Source: Candidatus Woesearchaeota archaeon (GTDB lineage Archaea; Nanobdellota; Nanobdellia; Woesearchaeales; UBA525). Taken from it: a stretch of DNA of 64,000 nt. The translations under genes and the position numbers were made by a program. The notes beneath the pieces are model-generated. The model made no database searches and was not told where the DNA came from. It saw nothing but the letters and a program-made list of their open reading frames with translations. Location of the stretch: contig JAPPOH010000012.1 of NCBI GenBank assembly GCA_028818155.1, positions 17,224 to 81,223 on the forward strand. The letters are read 5' to 3'. Positions 38,730-47,045 of the stretch are shown here, piece by piece. Each line of letters begins with the position of its first letter. Position 1 is the first letter of the stretch.

Positions 38730-39005
38730 CTATTTAATATTTTCTTTTAGAGCTGCATTGTCAAGCTTTGCTCGTAGTTTTTTACTCACATCTTTTTCAT
38801 AAATCCATAGAATACCTTCTTTCAACAAAGCAATTTTGCCGCTTTCTTCAAGATAGTTAAGAATAACGTTTAAGGTTGGACGCATAATCTTTTTCTCTAA
38901 TCTTCTATCTATCTCGTTCTTTGATAGTGGTTCTGCTGCATTCTTGAGGAGTCTCTCGACGTTCAAAATCGTATCCAATCGCGGATAATGAAGGATTTTC
39001 TGCAT
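38730..39005 (-). CDS. Small winged-helix protein (91 aa)
   Basis: HYPRLDTILNVERLLKNAAE, KIMRPTLNVILNYLEESGKI and EGILWIYEKDVSKKL give a compact winged-helix pattern. I recall similar small archaeal proteins (PRLDTVLMVE... YQTFKVIIDYL...GKI...WI) but no assigned function. A 16-bp palindrome just upstream of the ATG suggests an autoregulated DNA-binding protein. It lies upstream of the MNT-HEPN pair with about 20 nt between and could be co-regulated. Confidence 0.7.
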   Translation of the reverse strand: MQKILHYPRLDTILNVERLLKNAAEPLSKNEIDRRLEKKIMRPTLNVILNYLEESGKIALLKEGILWIYEKDVSKKLRAKLDNAALKENIK

Positions 39006-39009
39006 ATAC

Positions 39010-39025
39010 TTATACTATAGTATAA
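39010..39025. promoter_or_regulatory. 16-bp perfect palindrome upstream of the small winged-helix gene
   Basis: TTATACTATAGTATAA lies 5 nt upstream of the minus-strand ATG (39005) and just downstream of a TATA-like ATTTATATA (about 39031-39039). It spans the expected transcript start, as an autorepressor site would. Confidence 0.6.
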
Positions 39026-39083
39026 ACTTATATATAAATCTTCCTGGGAAAACGCTTAAAACATTGTCTTCTTTTCTTTCAGT

Positions 39084-39593
39084 GTGGAAATTATCGATAT
39101 TGTTGATGAACATGATACTGTTGTAGGAAGTGGCGATATCAGGACCGTGCATAAGAAAAAATTATTGCACAGAACTGCTGGCGTGCTCATTTTCAAGGAT
39201 TCTTCACGGAAAGAGATGGCGATACAAAAGCGCTCCATGAGCATGGTCAACGCTCCTGGGAAATGGGCACACACATCAGGGCACATCCCGACAGGGGACA
39301 CGTATCTTGAAGCAGCGAAGAAAGAGTTGCAAGAAGAGATGTTTCATGGTATACCCTTTCCGGAACTGGAGTATGAGAAGTTGTTCAAGATTCACAAGCA
39401 CGGTGATGGGGATGAAGAACTCATAACGATATACGCTGTTGAGTATGATGGTGAGTTAGCGCCGGATCATGGAGAAGTGGAAGTGATTGCGTGGGTTTCA
39501 CTCGAGCAACTTTATGGAGAATTACAGGATGAGAAGTACACGGAAACATTCCGAGAGGTAATGGAGGCGTACAAATCGATTTCTTCTACGTGA
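39084..39593 (+). CDS. Nudix hydrolase, isopentenyl-diphosphate isomerase-like (169 aa)
   Basis: EIIDIVDEHDTVVGSGDIRT, LLHRTAGVLIFKDSSRKEMA, KRSMSMVNAPGKWAHTSGHI and the Nudix box GDTYLEAAKKELQEEMFHGI resemble Idi type 1 and YfcD-like Nudix proteins. Metal-binding Glu residues of the box are present (KELQEE; Lys replaces the usual Arg). It may isomerise IPP/DMAPP for archaeal lipids or hydrolyse another diphosphate; family placement is more secure than substrate. Leaderless GTG start, 26 nt from TATA GCTTAAAAC (39054-39062). Confidence 0.8.
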   Translation: MEIIDIVDEHDTVVGSGDIRTVHKKKLLHRTAGVLIFKDSSRKEMAIQKRSMSMVNAPGKWAHTSGHIPTGDTYLEAAKKELQEEMFHGIPFPELEYEKLFKIHKHGDGDEELITIYAVEYDGELAPDHGEVEVIAWVSLEQLYGELQDEKYTETFREVMEAYKSISST

Positions 39594-39640
39594 TGTTGTT
39601 TGCTGCTGATTGCGATTACTGTGGTGAAGTTTTTGTAGAA

Positions 39641-40273
39641 CTACTTATCTGACTCGGGTTTTTCCTCAGGCTTTTCCTTCTTCTCTTCCTTAGGTGGTTT
39701 TTCTTCGGATTTCGGCTTCTTTTCTTTGGATTTCTCCTCAGACTTCTTCTCAGGCTCTTCCTTCTTCGGCTTCTTCTCAGCTGCAACTTTCGCTGCTCGC
39801 TCAGCAATCACTGCCGCTTTGTCGACGACATCTGCGTCTAATGAACCACCTGCCTTCTCGATTTTCTCTTTCGCTTTCGGCGTTGCCAGCGCAACGGAAA
39901 CACTCAAGGAAGATCCTACGCGACCGCCACCGAGTAATTTCTCAATGCCAAGCTCACGTAAGTTCACGATAATCTTGCCTGCTTTCTCAGCAGCCTTTCC
40001 AGTTTTCACTAACGTAGCAGCAATACTGCTGAGGTGGCCAATGTTGATTGTTTTACTTCTCTCAAACCTGCTATGGAAGCCTCGCTTGGACGGATCCTTC
40101 CCGCCTTTGTACTTCTTCCAGACGCTTGGCTTCCTACCGTCGCCTTTCTTCCCAGAGCCTGCATTTCCTCTACCACCACGGTGGCCTGCACCACGGTGTT
40201 TCTTCATGCTCCCCCACCCATGGGTGTTCGAGCCACGCTGCCGCGAGTTTTTCTTTCTGAGTCGTGTTACCAT
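39641..40273 (-). CDS. rpl15: Ribosomal protein uL15, with Lys/Glu-rich tail
   Basis: Core MVTRLRKKNSRQRGSNTHGW, GSMKKHRGAGHRGGRGNAGS, INIGHLSSIA and VNLRELGIEKLLGGGRV is archaeal L15. Residues about 165-210 are an extra low-complexity tail of Lys, Glu, Pro and Ser. It is the last gene of the r-protein superoperon; secY does not follow it. It overlaps rpl30 by 7 nt. Confidence 0.95.
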   Translation of the reverse strand: MVTRLRKKNSRQRGSNTHGWGSMKKHRGAGHRGGRGNAGSGKKGDGRKPSVWKKYKGGKDPSKRGFHSRFERSKTINIGHLSSIAATLVKTGKAAEKAGKIIVNLRELGIEKLLGGGRVGSSLSVSVALATPKAKEKIEKAGGSLDADVVDKAAVIAERAAKVAAEKKPKKEEPEKKSEEKSKEKKPKSEEKPPKEEKKEKPEEKPESDK

Positions 40274-40701
40274 AGCATCCTCTTGAGGAAATCATCCATA
40301 TCTGTTCGCTTCCCAAGGCAACCGCCATTTGCGAAGCTGACTTTGATACCCTTTCGGCCGAAGCCGCCTTTCGGTGGCGGTAAGCGGAAGACGTTGATTG
40401 GCTTCCCGTTTTTCATGATTGATGGTCGCTTTTGGAGTGCTTTGAGCGTCTCGTGTGAGATGTAGCCGTACGCGACATAGTCTTTGACCTTGTGCAGCAA
40501 CCCGTGGTTGGTTGCGTTGTCATCGAGGACTGCAAGTGCTTGCTTTTGCCTGAGTTTCAAGATATAGAGTGCTTTCTTAATGTCGTGTCGTACACGGACA
40601 GTGCCACGAATGAGCAACACAGCGAGGTGCTTCGTTGCTTTCGCAACTTTTTCTTCTTTCTCAACCTTCTTCACGGTCTCGATTGCTTTCTCAACGTCCA
40701 T
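40267..40701 (-). CDS. rpl30: Ribosomal protein uL30
   Basis: 144 aa, archaeal long form. LAVLLIRGTVRVRHDIKKAL, YILKLRQKQALAVLDDNATN, KVKDYVAYGYISHETLKAL and FRLPPPKGGFGRKGIKVSFA are characteristic. Starts directly after the rps5 stop. Confidence 0.95.
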   Translation of the reverse strand: MDVEKAIETVKKVEKEEKVAKATKHLAVLLIRGTVRVRHDIKKALYILKLRQKQALAVLDDNATNHGLLHKVKDYVAYGYISHETLKALQKRPSIMKNGKPINVFRLPPPKGGFGRKGIKVSFANGGCLGKRTDMDDFLKRMLW

Positions 40702-41457
40702 TTACTCTTGTGCTGCGAGCACTTCCTCCATGTCTTCTTTTCTCGTGTCTTTCTTCATTGCGCCATCTGCAATGAGGAGTTGATCGTTATACTTATCGAG
40801 GACTTTCATTGTTGATAACTTGCGAAGTGCTTTCTCGCACGCTTTCACAATGTTCATCTTCGTTTTTGTCTGTCCGAATGACTTGCTCCAGACGTCTTTG
40901 ATGCCTGCGAGTGCAAGGATCTTTGCGCATTCCTTTTCAACACAGAGGCCTTTTCCTTTTGGTGCCGGGAGTAAGTTAATGATCACACTGCCGCACTTGC
41001 CCTGCACCGCGAATGGGATGCTGTGTGGGCTGTCCGCTTTGTCTTCCCATGAACCAACCCCTCTGCGAATCTTGAACACGTTGAGTTTCGCTTGCCTGAG
41101 CGCTTTCTCACGTGCAGGAACAGTCTCTTTTGCGCTGCCGAAACCAATACCGACGTGTCCGTCTCTGTCACCAACGACAGCGACTGCTGTGAACTTTGGC
41201 TTGTTTCCTTCTCGTGTTTTCTTCTGCGTATTCTTGAAGACTCGCCGCTGTCCACCGCCGAACTTTCCTTTTGCCTGTCCTACTAAGAGGAACTCCACTT
41301 CTAAGTTGAGGAGCATATCGCTGATCTCCGGCTCAAGGATGCATTGTCCTGCTTCGAGGATCGTGTCAATATCTTTGATTTCTTTTGTCTTCACTGCGCG
41401 GCCAATTGCCGTGAGTGGCTTCCATTCGTCCGGGTTGAATTCGACTTGTTCTGGCAT
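40702..41457 (-). CDS. rps5: Ribosomal protein uS5
   Basis: 251 aa. EFLLVGQAKGKFGGGQRRVF (the RNA-binding S5 N-terminal double-stranded RBD), AVVGDRDGHVGIGFGSAKET, HSIPFAVQGKCGSVIINLLP and KGLCVEKECAKILALAGIKD are typical archaeal S5, involved in decoding accuracy. A 4-nt gap separates it from rpl18. Confidence 0.96.
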   Translation of the reverse strand: MPEQVEFNPDEWKPLTAIGRAVKTKEIKDIDTILEAGQCILEPEISDMLLNLEVEFLLVGQAKGKFGGGQRRVFKNTQKKTREGNKPKFTAVAVVGDRDGHVGIGFGSAKETVPAREKALRQAKLNVFKIRRGVGSWEDKADSPHSIPFAVQGKCGSVIINLLPAPKGKGLCVEKECAKILALAGIKDVWSKSFGQTKTKMNIVKACEKALRKLSTMKVLDKYNDQLLIADGAMKKDTRKEDMEEVLAAQE

Positions 41458-41461
41458 AGGA

Positions 41462-41950
41462 TCACTTCATGAGTTTGATTTTCATATCTGCCACCTGTTT
41501 TGGCATTGTTTCGTTGATATGCTGGCCTTGTGCACGTTCATCTGGTGGGAGACTTTCTTCTCCGATGCGTACCTTGAGGCCTGCTTCTTTTGCGCCTTTC
41601 GCGACAGCATAGACTCTGCTGCCTTTGTGGTGTGTTTGTAAGCCGATATCCACGATGATATCGCCATTAATTTTCTTCTTGACTTTGTTCGCGAGGAGTA
41701 TTCCTGTAAGGTATGCTGCTGGGAGGTTGCCTGCTGCTGCTTTCCATCCGAGTTTCTTGAGGTCTGATGCTCTCGCAGTTGCGACAACTTTATCGCCGTC
41801 CGCATCGTACTCAACTAATTGAGCGACAACGCTCTTGTTGCTCTTTCTGATGACTAGCCTGACGAGGCCGCTCTTTAAGAGTGAGAGACGTGTCTTGTAG
41901 TCTGTCCTGCCTTTTCTTTTTCTCCTGTATTGGATGACGCGCTTACTCAT
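41462..41950 (-). CDS. rpl18: Ribosomal protein uL18
   Basis: 162 aa. YRRKRKGRTDYKTRLSLLKS, GLVRLVIRKSNKSVVAQLVE, LPAAYLTGILLANKVKK and VYAVAKGAKEAGLKVRIGEE are archaeal L18, the main 5S rRNA-binding protein. Overlaps rpl19e by 8 nt. Confidence 0.96.
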   Translation of the reverse strand: MSKRVIQYRRKRKGRTDYKTRLSLLKSGLVRLVIRKSNKSVVAQLVEYDADGDKVVATARASDLKKLGWKAAAGNLPAAYLTGILLANKVKKKINGDIIVDIGLQTHHKGSRVYAVAKGAKEAGLKVRIGEESLPPDERAQGQHINETMPKQVADMKIKLMK

Positions 41951-42401
41951 TTTGTACCATCCCTTTTTCGTTCATGAAAAGCTTGATGTGTCGAACACTT
42001 CTGAAGAAACCACCTTTGCTCTTCGTGTAGAGCGTTCGATAGTTTGCAGTGTTGAGGATTTTTTTCTCTTTGAGCTCTTTGAGGAATTTTCGCTGCACTC
42101 TGACTTTACGCATCCATGCATCTTTGCTTGGGTTTCGCGCCGTCGCCTTTCCTTTCCTGCTCCCGATACCTTTTTGGAGGCCTTTACTCTTTTGCTTCGC
42201 GATCTTTCTCGCACGTCCACGGCTAATACCTTTGACGGGTTTTGCCTTGATCATGCCGTCGCTGATGAGGCCTTTGATATCTTCTTTTGTGATCGCCTGT
42301 TTGATATCGTTTAATCGTGCTGGGTCAAAGACGATCCTGTGTGGGGATGCTTTGAGGACTGCGCCAGCCAGGCGTTTTTGGAGTGAAAGGTCGTATGTCA
42401 T
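41943..42401 (-). CDS. rpl19e: Ribosomal protein eL19 (L19e)
   Basis: 152 aa. LQKRLAGAVLKASPHRIVFD, DIKQAITKEDIKGLISDGMI, GISRGRARKIAKQKSKG and RKGKATARNPSKDAWMRKVR are the conserved helices of L19e. Overlaps rpl32e by 4 nt. Confidence 0.96.
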   Translation of the reverse strand: MTYDLSLQKRLAGAVLKASPHRIVFDPARLNDIKQAITKEDIKGLISDGMIKAKPVKGISRGRARKIAKQKSKGLQKGIGSRKGKATARNPSKDAWMRKVRVQRKFLKELKEKKILNTANYRTLYTKSKGGFFRSVRHIKLFMNEKGMVQNE

Positions 42402-43087
42402 TGTTTTTCTTTAGGAGTTTGTTTTTCTGCAGCCTTCTTCTCCTCTGGCTTTTGAGCAGTGTCTTTGGATTCCTTTGGGGCTTTCTCCTTTTCTTCTGCT
42501 TTTGGAGTTGCTTTCTTCTCGGCAGGTCCTGCTTTCGGAGTCTCCTTCTTTGGTGTTGGTTTCTCTTCCTTTTTCTCTGCTGTCTTCGCTTCTTCCTTTG
42601 CCTTGTCTTCGAGGCTTTCTTTCTCTTTTGCGGCAGCCGCCTTCGCTTTCTTCTCTTTCTCAGCTGATCGCTCCTTCTTTTCCTTTGTTTGTTGCTCGAA
42701 TTTCTCTTGCAGCTCTTTCACTGTGTCAAGTGAGCCATTCATAATGGTGAGGCCTGCTTTACTTGCTGCTTCAATGATTGCGATTCTTCTCTTGCCGCCA
42801 ACTTTACCAACGACAACGCAGTGTTTCTTAGCGTCCAAGTCAGTTAGCTCTTCAACACGGACAACTCTTGTCGGGAGGAGTCCTGCGAGCGTCATACCTC
42901 TGACAGCGCGAGGTGTTTGCCATCCTGTGGACATTTTTGTGAGGTATCCTCTCCTGTTGTCGCCAACTTTGTTGTGGAGTCCCTTTGGTTTGCGCCAGAT
43001 TTTTGCGAGTTTCTTGTGCTTCGTATCATGCCGGATGAACTTCGGCTGCTTCTTGCGCATCGTCCGCTTCACTTCTAGCTCTTTCAT
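42398..43087 (-). CDS. rpl32e: Ribosomal protein eL32 (L32e), with about 110-residue charged tail
   Basis: Residues 1-115 are canonical L32e: QPKFIRHDTKHKKLAKIWRK, PKGLHNKVGDNRRGYLTKMS, HCVVVGKVGGKRRIAIIEAA. Residues from about 120 to 229 are Lys/Glu/Ala/Pro low complexity (for example EKKEEKPTPKKETPKAGPAE), nearly doubling the protein. The PKESKDT stretch near the end also occurs in the L22 tail. Confidence 0.95.
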   Translation of the reverse strand: MKELEVKRTMRKKQPKFIRHDTKHKKLAKIWRKPKGLHNKVGDNRRGYLTKMSTGWQTPRAVRGMTLAGLLPTRVVRVEELTDLDAKKHCVVVGKVGGKRRIAIIEAASKAGLTIMNGSLDTVKELQEKFEQQTKEKKERSAEKEKKAKAAAAKEKESLEDKAKEEAKTAEKKEEKPTPKKETPKAGPAEKKATPKAEEKEKAPKESKDTAQKPEEKKAAEKQTPKEKQ

Positions 43088-43626
43088 ACAGGCCTCCCGT
43101 CCTTTTCAGTGATGTAAATACCGTCTTGGAAGATACGCATATCGAATCCTGGGCGCTTTGTGAGTTTTTCGATTGCGCTTGCCTGGTTGCCTGCAACTTC
43201 TTTTTCGACGGATGTTACCGTGATAATTTCCCCGTCAATGTTCACGTCTGCGTTCTCCATGAGCTGCAAGTGTCTCGGCACGCTCTCTCCGATGAAATTT
43301 TTGACCTCGAGCACGCCATCTTTCATGCTGACGTTCATTGGGAAGTGGCCCGCACAGATCTTGAGCTTGTATGTGTGCCCTTCAGAAACGCCTCGCATCA
43401 TGTTCTTGAGGTGTGCCATGCCTGTTTTGATCATACGCTTGTGATTCCTCGTTCCATTCTTTGCTGCAAAGACAACTGTCTGCCCCTCAACCTTGAGCGG
43501 TGTGTGTTTCGTGCCAATTTTTCTCGTGATTTCTCCTTTCTCACCTTTCACAGTTGCTGCTGTACCATCTACTGTTACGCTCACTCCCTCCGGGATTGCC
43601 ACTGTTTCTTTGAGGTCAAGGTGCAT
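43084..43626 (-). CDS. rpl6: Ribosomal protein uL6
   Basis: 180 aa. KETVAIPEGVSVTVDGTAAT, TRNHKRMIKTGMAHLKNMMR, GVSEGHTYKLKICAGHFPMN and NFIGESVPRHLQLMENADVN match archaeal L6 near the GTPase-associated centre. Overlaps rpl32e by 4 nt and touches rps8. Confidence 0.96.
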   Translation of the reverse strand: MHLDLKETVAIPEGVSVTVDGTAATVKGEKGEITRKIGTKHTPLKVEGQTVVFAAKNGTRNHKRMIKTGMAHLKNMMRGVSEGHTYKLKICAGHFPMNVSMKDGVLEVKNFIGESVPRHLQLMENADVNIDGEIITVTSVEKEVAGNQASAIEKLTKRPGFDMRIFQDGIYITEKDGRPV

Positions 43627-44018
43627 TAGTATACATACGCGAGCAGCTTGCCGCCGACGTTTTCCTCCTTTGCTTGCTTGTGTGTCATGATTCCCTTATT
43701 CGTGCTTAAGATCAGCACGCCGAAATCTTTGCTTGGTAAGTAGCGCTTCTCGAACTGGACGAACCCTTTCGTGTCTACGTTGAACTGTGGCGTGATCACG
43801 CCTGTTTTGTTCACTTTCCCTGCGAGATTGATGGTGAGGGAGTTGCCTCGTGCATCTTTGTCTTCTGTGTACGTTGTGATGTAGCCTTCATCTTGCATGA
43901 TTTGTAAGACAGCACGAATCATCTTGCTGTTCAATGGAGTGGTAAAATTTCTTTTTCCTACCTGTTCTGCGTTGAGGATCCTGCTCAGGACTGCTGCGAG
44001 TGGGTTGTTTAGTGCCAT
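43626..44018 (-). CDS. rps8: Ribosomal protein uS8
   Basis: 130 aa from MALNNPLAAVLSRILNAEQV. The frame extends 15 codons upstream, but that part overlaps the end of rps14 and is not conserved S8 sequence, so ATG 44018 (5 nt after the rps14 stop) is used. The C-terminal GVLILSTNKGIMTHKQAKEE is the archaeal S8 rRNA-binding motif. Confidence 0.95.
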   Translation of the reverse strand: MALNNPLAAVLSRILNAEQVGKRNFTTPLNSKMIRAVLQIMQDEGYITTYTEDKDARGNSLTINLAGKVNKTGVITPQFNVDTKGFVQFEKRYLPSKDFGVLILSTNKGIMTHKQAKEENVGGKLLAYVY

Positions 44019-44022
44019 AGTA

Positions 44023-44253
44023 TCAACTGTATTGTTTAAATCCAAGCTCTGTTGCGTTTTCACGGAAGCACTGTCTGCATAAGCCGAGACTAAAGCTCCG
44101 AATGTGTCCTCCGAAACGGCCGCATCGTACGCACGGGCGTTTTGTCTTGCCCGATTGGCGTTCTTTTGGCACGTTATGTTTTTTGTACTTCGCGTACTTG
44201 CCTGGTTTATCCTTAATTTGTGTGAGGACTTTGCTATGATGTGTTGTTGTCAT
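44023..44253 (-). CDS. rps14: Ribosomal protein uS14, zinc-binding
   Basis: 76 aa. [28 protein letters not shown] supply the four-Cys zinc site (CxxC ... CxxC) of archaeal S14. An N-terminal extension of about 20 residues ([20 protein letters not shown]) is longer than in many archaeal S14 proteins. ATG overlaps the rpl5 stop (4 nt). Confidence 0.95.
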   Translation of the reverse strand: MTTTHHSKVLTQIKDKPGKYAKYKKHNVPKERQSGKTKRPCVRCGRFGGHIRSFSLGLCRQCFRENATELGFKQYS

Positions 44254-44774
44254 TCTTCTAACCTCGTCTTGAATGATGCGTCCATGAACTGGATTGCGTC
44301 ATCTTGATTGATAATGTGTGATTTTTTCATGCCTGCTGGGCGAATCTTTCGTAATTTGACTCTGTATCCTGGACGTGTGAGTGTAATACAGACTTGCAGA
44401 CCGATGATGCCGATTTCTGGATCGTATTTTGCGCCGTCAATATCGATATATTCTGGGATGCCGAAGCTGACGTTGCCGCAGGAATCGTAATTTTTCTTGG
44501 AAAGGTTGTTTTCCTTTGCTGAGAGGAGTCGTGGGATGATATCCATTGCCTCCTTACCTCTGAGTGTGACTTTACAACCGATTGGCAGGCCAGGACGGAG
44601 ACCCCAGCTTGGGATACGTTTCTTCGTGATCGTCTTCACAGGTGGTACGCCCGTTAGTTGTTCGAGGAGCTTGACACCTTTCTCGAGTAATTGTGCGTCC
44701 TTTCCTGCGCCGATGTTCAGTGTGACTTTTGCCACGCGAATCTGCCGCATTGGGTTCATGAGTTCTTGTGTCAT
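44250..44774 (-). CDS. rpl5: Ribosomal protein uL5
   Basis: 174 aa. [60 protein letters not shown] and [20 protein letters not shown] are archaeal L5, a 5S rRNA partner. Overlaps rps4e by 4 nt. Confidence 0.96.
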   Translation of the reverse strand: MTQELMNPMRQIRVAKVTLNIGAGKDAQLLEKGVKLLEQLTGVPPVKTITKKRIPSWGLRPGLPIGCKVTLRGKEAMDIIPRLLSAKENNLSKKNYDSCGNVSFGIPEYIDIDGAKYDPEIGIIGLQVCITLTRPGYRVKLRKIRPAGMKKSHIINQDDAIQFMDASFKTRLEE

Positions 44775-45415
44775 AGTGCTGCTTTCTCCACAACGTATGC
44801 GTATCGTTTTGTCGTTTGGACATTCTCTTCTGTCTTAACTGAGAGCGTGTCCCCTTCTATTTTCTTGATTGTGCCAAGTGATCCGATGTGACTTCCGCCA
44901 GTGATGAGGGTTGTTGCGCCCTCCTTGAGCGGATAGTGTGCTGTGATTTTGTTGTTCGTGACTGCGACTGTGTCTCCTGTTTTGTATGTATCTTTCTCCA
45001 CAATAATGTTCATGCCACTCGCACAGTTGAGCTGCGTTTTGCCACCTGCGATTGTTGTTTTGCCGCGAATTTTCTGCAGTGTTGCTTGGTTTTTTGTCGG
45101 TTCCACTGTGAGCATATTGTTTTTGTTCAAGCTGACGCGATAGAGATCTTTCCCGAGACCGAGAACGTCCATGAAACCGACTGGTGAGTCTGCATGGTGC
45201 ACTCTTCTTCCGTTTACGGTGACATTGTGCAGCTTCAGGATTTTGTTCACGTGTGCTTTTGTATCTGCGACGCGTAAGACATCGCGAAGCACAACGACTA
45301 GCGGGAGTGTTTGCTCTAATGGAAGGCCACGTGGTCGTGGTCGTGTGACGAACTTCTCCGCCTTTCTGTCAATTGGCCATGTTTTTGGTGCAGCGATGCA
45401 TTTGATGTGTGTCAT
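44771..45415 (-). CDS. rps4e: Ribosomal protein eS4 (S4e)
   Basis: 214 aa. [20 protein letters not shown], the S4 domain region ([20 protein letters not shown]), [20 protein letters not shown] and the KOW part [20 protein letters not shown] match archaeal S4e. Overlaps rpl24 by 4 nt. Confidence 0.96.
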   Translation of the reverse strand: MTHIKCIAAPKTWPIDRKAEKFVTRPRPRGLPLEQTLPLVVVLRDVLRVADTKAHVNKILKLHNVTVNGRRVHHADSPVGFMDVLGLGKDLYRVSLNKNNMLTVEPTKNQATLQKIRGKTTIAGGKTQLNCASGMNIIVEKDTYKTGDTVAVTNNKITAHYPLKEGATTLITGGSHIGSLGTIKKIEGDTLSVKTEENVQTTKRYAYVVEKAAL

Positions 45416-45780
45416 GAGAGCCTCTTTTTGTCTGATTTGTCAAGTTCTACGAGCATCACGTTTGATGCAGAGAACCCGATTTGTACTTTTGTTGCCCCGT
45501 CCGGCTTGATGCGTTCAACTTTTGCGATGAACAGCCTGCCTTTACTGAGATCTACTCTGTCAACTTTGCCTTCTCGGCCTTTGAACTCGCCCCTTAGCAC
45601 GCGAACTGTATCCCCAGTTCGTACTCTGAGGGAACGCTTCTTGTGTTTTTCTCGTAGTTCTTTCGCGAGGTGTGCAGCGAGGAATTTGCCACGGACGTGA
45701 AGAGGAGCGTTGTATCGAAACTTCCGCTGCTTTCTCGTTTGGGTGCTTGCCTTCCATGCTGGTGAATATGCTTTTTTCAT
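45412..45780 (-). CDS. rpl24: Ribosomal protein uL24
   Basis: 122 aa. [60 protein letters not shown] (KOW motif) and [17 protein letters not shown] match archaeal L24, an early assembly initiator. Four-nt gap after rpl14. Confidence 0.96.
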   Translation of the reverse strand: MKKAYSPAWKASTQTRKQRKFRYNAPLHVRGKFLAAHLAKELREKHKKRSLRVRTGDTVRVLRGEFKGREGKVDRVDLSKGRLFIAKVERIKPDGATKVQIGFSASNVMLVELDKSDKKRLS

Positions 45781-45784
45781 AGTA

Positions 45785-46186
45785 TCACACGATGATTGTT
45801 GCTACTTTTGCGACTGCCGGCCATCTTGTGCTGACTTCTTTCGCGATAGGTCCCTTGAAGATCGTTCCTTTCGGGTTCCCTTTTTCGTCTTTGAGGACGA
45901 CTGCTGCGTTATCTTCGAATGCGACGCGCATGCCATCCGCTCTCCTGTATTCTTTTTTCTGACGTACAATGATTGCATGTACGACTTGTTTTCGCATTTC
46001 CGGTCGGCCTTTCTTGACTGCTGCCATGACGATGTCGCCAACGCCTGCTGCAGGTGAACGTCCTTTTCGGGTTTTGTGACCGAGTACTGCAAAAACTTTG
46101 AGGAGTTTTGCACCGCTATTATCACATGTAGGTACTTGTGCCCCTACTGGGATCGCTCGTGTCACGTTTGCTTTGACTGCTTTCAT
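45785..46186 (-). CDS. rpl14: Ribosomal protein uL14
   Basis: 133 aa. [24 protein letters not shown] core (here [20 protein letters not shown]), [40 protein letters not shown] and [17 protein letters not shown] are conserved archaeal L14. Overlaps rps17 by 4 nt. Confidence 0.97.
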   Translation of the reverse strand: MKAVKANVTRAIPVGAQVPTCDNSGAKLLKVFAVLGHKTRKGRSPAAGVGDIVMAAVKKGRPEMRKQVVHAIIVRQKKEYRRADGMRVAFEDNAAVVLKDEKGNPKGTIFKGPIAKEVSTRWPAVAKVATIIV

Positions 46187-46449
46187 AGGACCTTTGTTAC
46201 GATGAAGTGTTTTGTTTTGCTGAGAGGTCGCGTTTCCATGATTTCAACACGGTCGCCTTTTTTTGCGCCGAGTTCGTCATGTGCTTTGACTCGCGTTCTC
46301 CTCTTTTCGTATCGTTGATATTTTTTCACGTACTTTCTTCGTGGCCATTCGACGGTGACCGTCTTTGCCATCTTGTCACTGACGACGGTGCCGGTGAAGG
46401 TTCTCCCTCTCGTCGACAATGTTGGTTCGGTTGATTGTTTTGTTGCCAT
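46183..46449 (-). CDS. rps17: Ribosomal protein uS17, short form
   Basis: 88 aa. GRTFTGTVVSDKMAKTVTVE, WPRRKYVKKYQRYEKRRTRV and KKGDRVEIMETRPLSKTKHF are S17. It lacks the N-terminal extension usual in archaeal S17. The space that extension would occupy overlaps the 3' half of the mini-Rpp29 gene in a different frame (74 nt overlap). Confidence 0.94.
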   Translation of the reverse strand: MATKQSTEPTLSTRGRTFTGTVVSDKMAKTVTVEWPRRKYVKKYQRYEKRRTRVKAHDELGAKKGDRVEIMETRPLSKTKHFIVTKVL

Positions 46450-46549
46450 TTTTGGTTTTGAGTGTGTAGGTACCTTTTGTTTCGTTGATGATTGTTCCTT
46501 CGTGTGTTGCGTTGTGTGTTGTTATCGTGACGTGCTTGCCTATATTCAT
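46376..46549 (-). CDS. rnp1: Mini-Rpp29 (RNase P protein component 1) fragment, 57 aa
   Basis: ATG 46549 overlaps the aIF1 stop (ATGA), so it is coupled like its neighbours. The product MNIGKHVTITTHNATHEGTI, INETKGTYTLKTKNGNKTIN matches the start of the Rpp29/Pop4 Sm-like barrel (IGxxVxV...GxVVxETKxTxxI...G...I). After about 45 residues it runs into the overlapping rps17 region and ends at 46376-46378 without the conserved RPEDR end. The position between aIF1 and S17 is where archaea keep rnp1. It is either a minimal functional protein or a decaying gene. Confidence 0.65.
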   Translation of the reverse strand: MNIGKHVTITTHNATHEGTIINETKGTYTLKTKNGNKTINRTNIVDERENLHRHRRQ

Positions 46550-46854
46550 TTGACGTGGATCGTTTCGGCGAGGAAGCCTTGTTTCATGAGTTCTTCCTTG
46601 ACTTTTCTTCTGTGATCACCCTGCAGTTCGATGATGCCTTTCTTGGCCGTGCCGCCGCACGCGAACTTGTTCTTGAGTTTTTTCGCCAATGATTTTGTGT
46701 CGACTTCGTGTTCGTTGATACCCTCAATGACTGTGTATGCTTTCCCGAATTTTTTCTTTTCGAGCTTGACGATGATACGTTGGGACTCTTTCGCGATTGT
46801 ATCGCAGACACAAAGGTCGCTACTCAGTCCGCACGTTGCGCACATGTCAGTCAT
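46546..46854 (-). CDS. Translation initiation factor aIF1 (SUI1)
   Basis: 102 aa. N-terminal zinc knuckles (MCATCGLSSDLCVCD) are followed by the SUI1 fold: KKFGKAYTVIEGINEHEVDT, KLKNKFACGGTAKKGIIELQ, GDHRRKVKEELMKQGF. aIF1 monitors start-codon selection on the small subunit. It overlaps rpl29 and rnp1 by 4 nt each. Confidence 0.95.
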   Translation of the reverse strand: MTDMCATCGLSSDLCVCDTIAKESQRIIVKLEKKKFGKAYTVIEGINEHEVDTKSLAKKLKNKFACGGTAKKGIIELQGDHRRKVKEELMKQGFLAETIHVK

Positions 46855-47045
46855 TGCTTACTGCTCACCCCCTGTAGTGTTTTGATTCTCGCGATAGTTC
46901 GCTTGAGTGTTCTGATTTTTCCTGCATCTTTGCCTGCGCCGCCCGTTGCGACTTGTGCTCTGAGCTTCATGAGCTCGAGCGCGCTGTTCTTGAGTTCTTT
47001 CTCGAGGTCAGCGGCCGGTTTTTTCTGCAGGTCTTTGAATTTCAT
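46851..47045 (-). CDS. rpl29: Ribosomal protein uL29
   Basis: 64 aa, normal length. MKFKDLQKKPAADLEKELKN, ELMKLRAQVATGGAGKDAGK and IRTLKRTIARIKTL are the two-helix L29. It overlaps rps3 and aIF1 by 4 nt each. Confidence 0.95.
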   Translation of the reverse strand: MKFKDLQKKPAADLEKELKNSALELMKLRAQVATGGAGKDAGKIRTLKRTIARIKTLQGVSSKQ

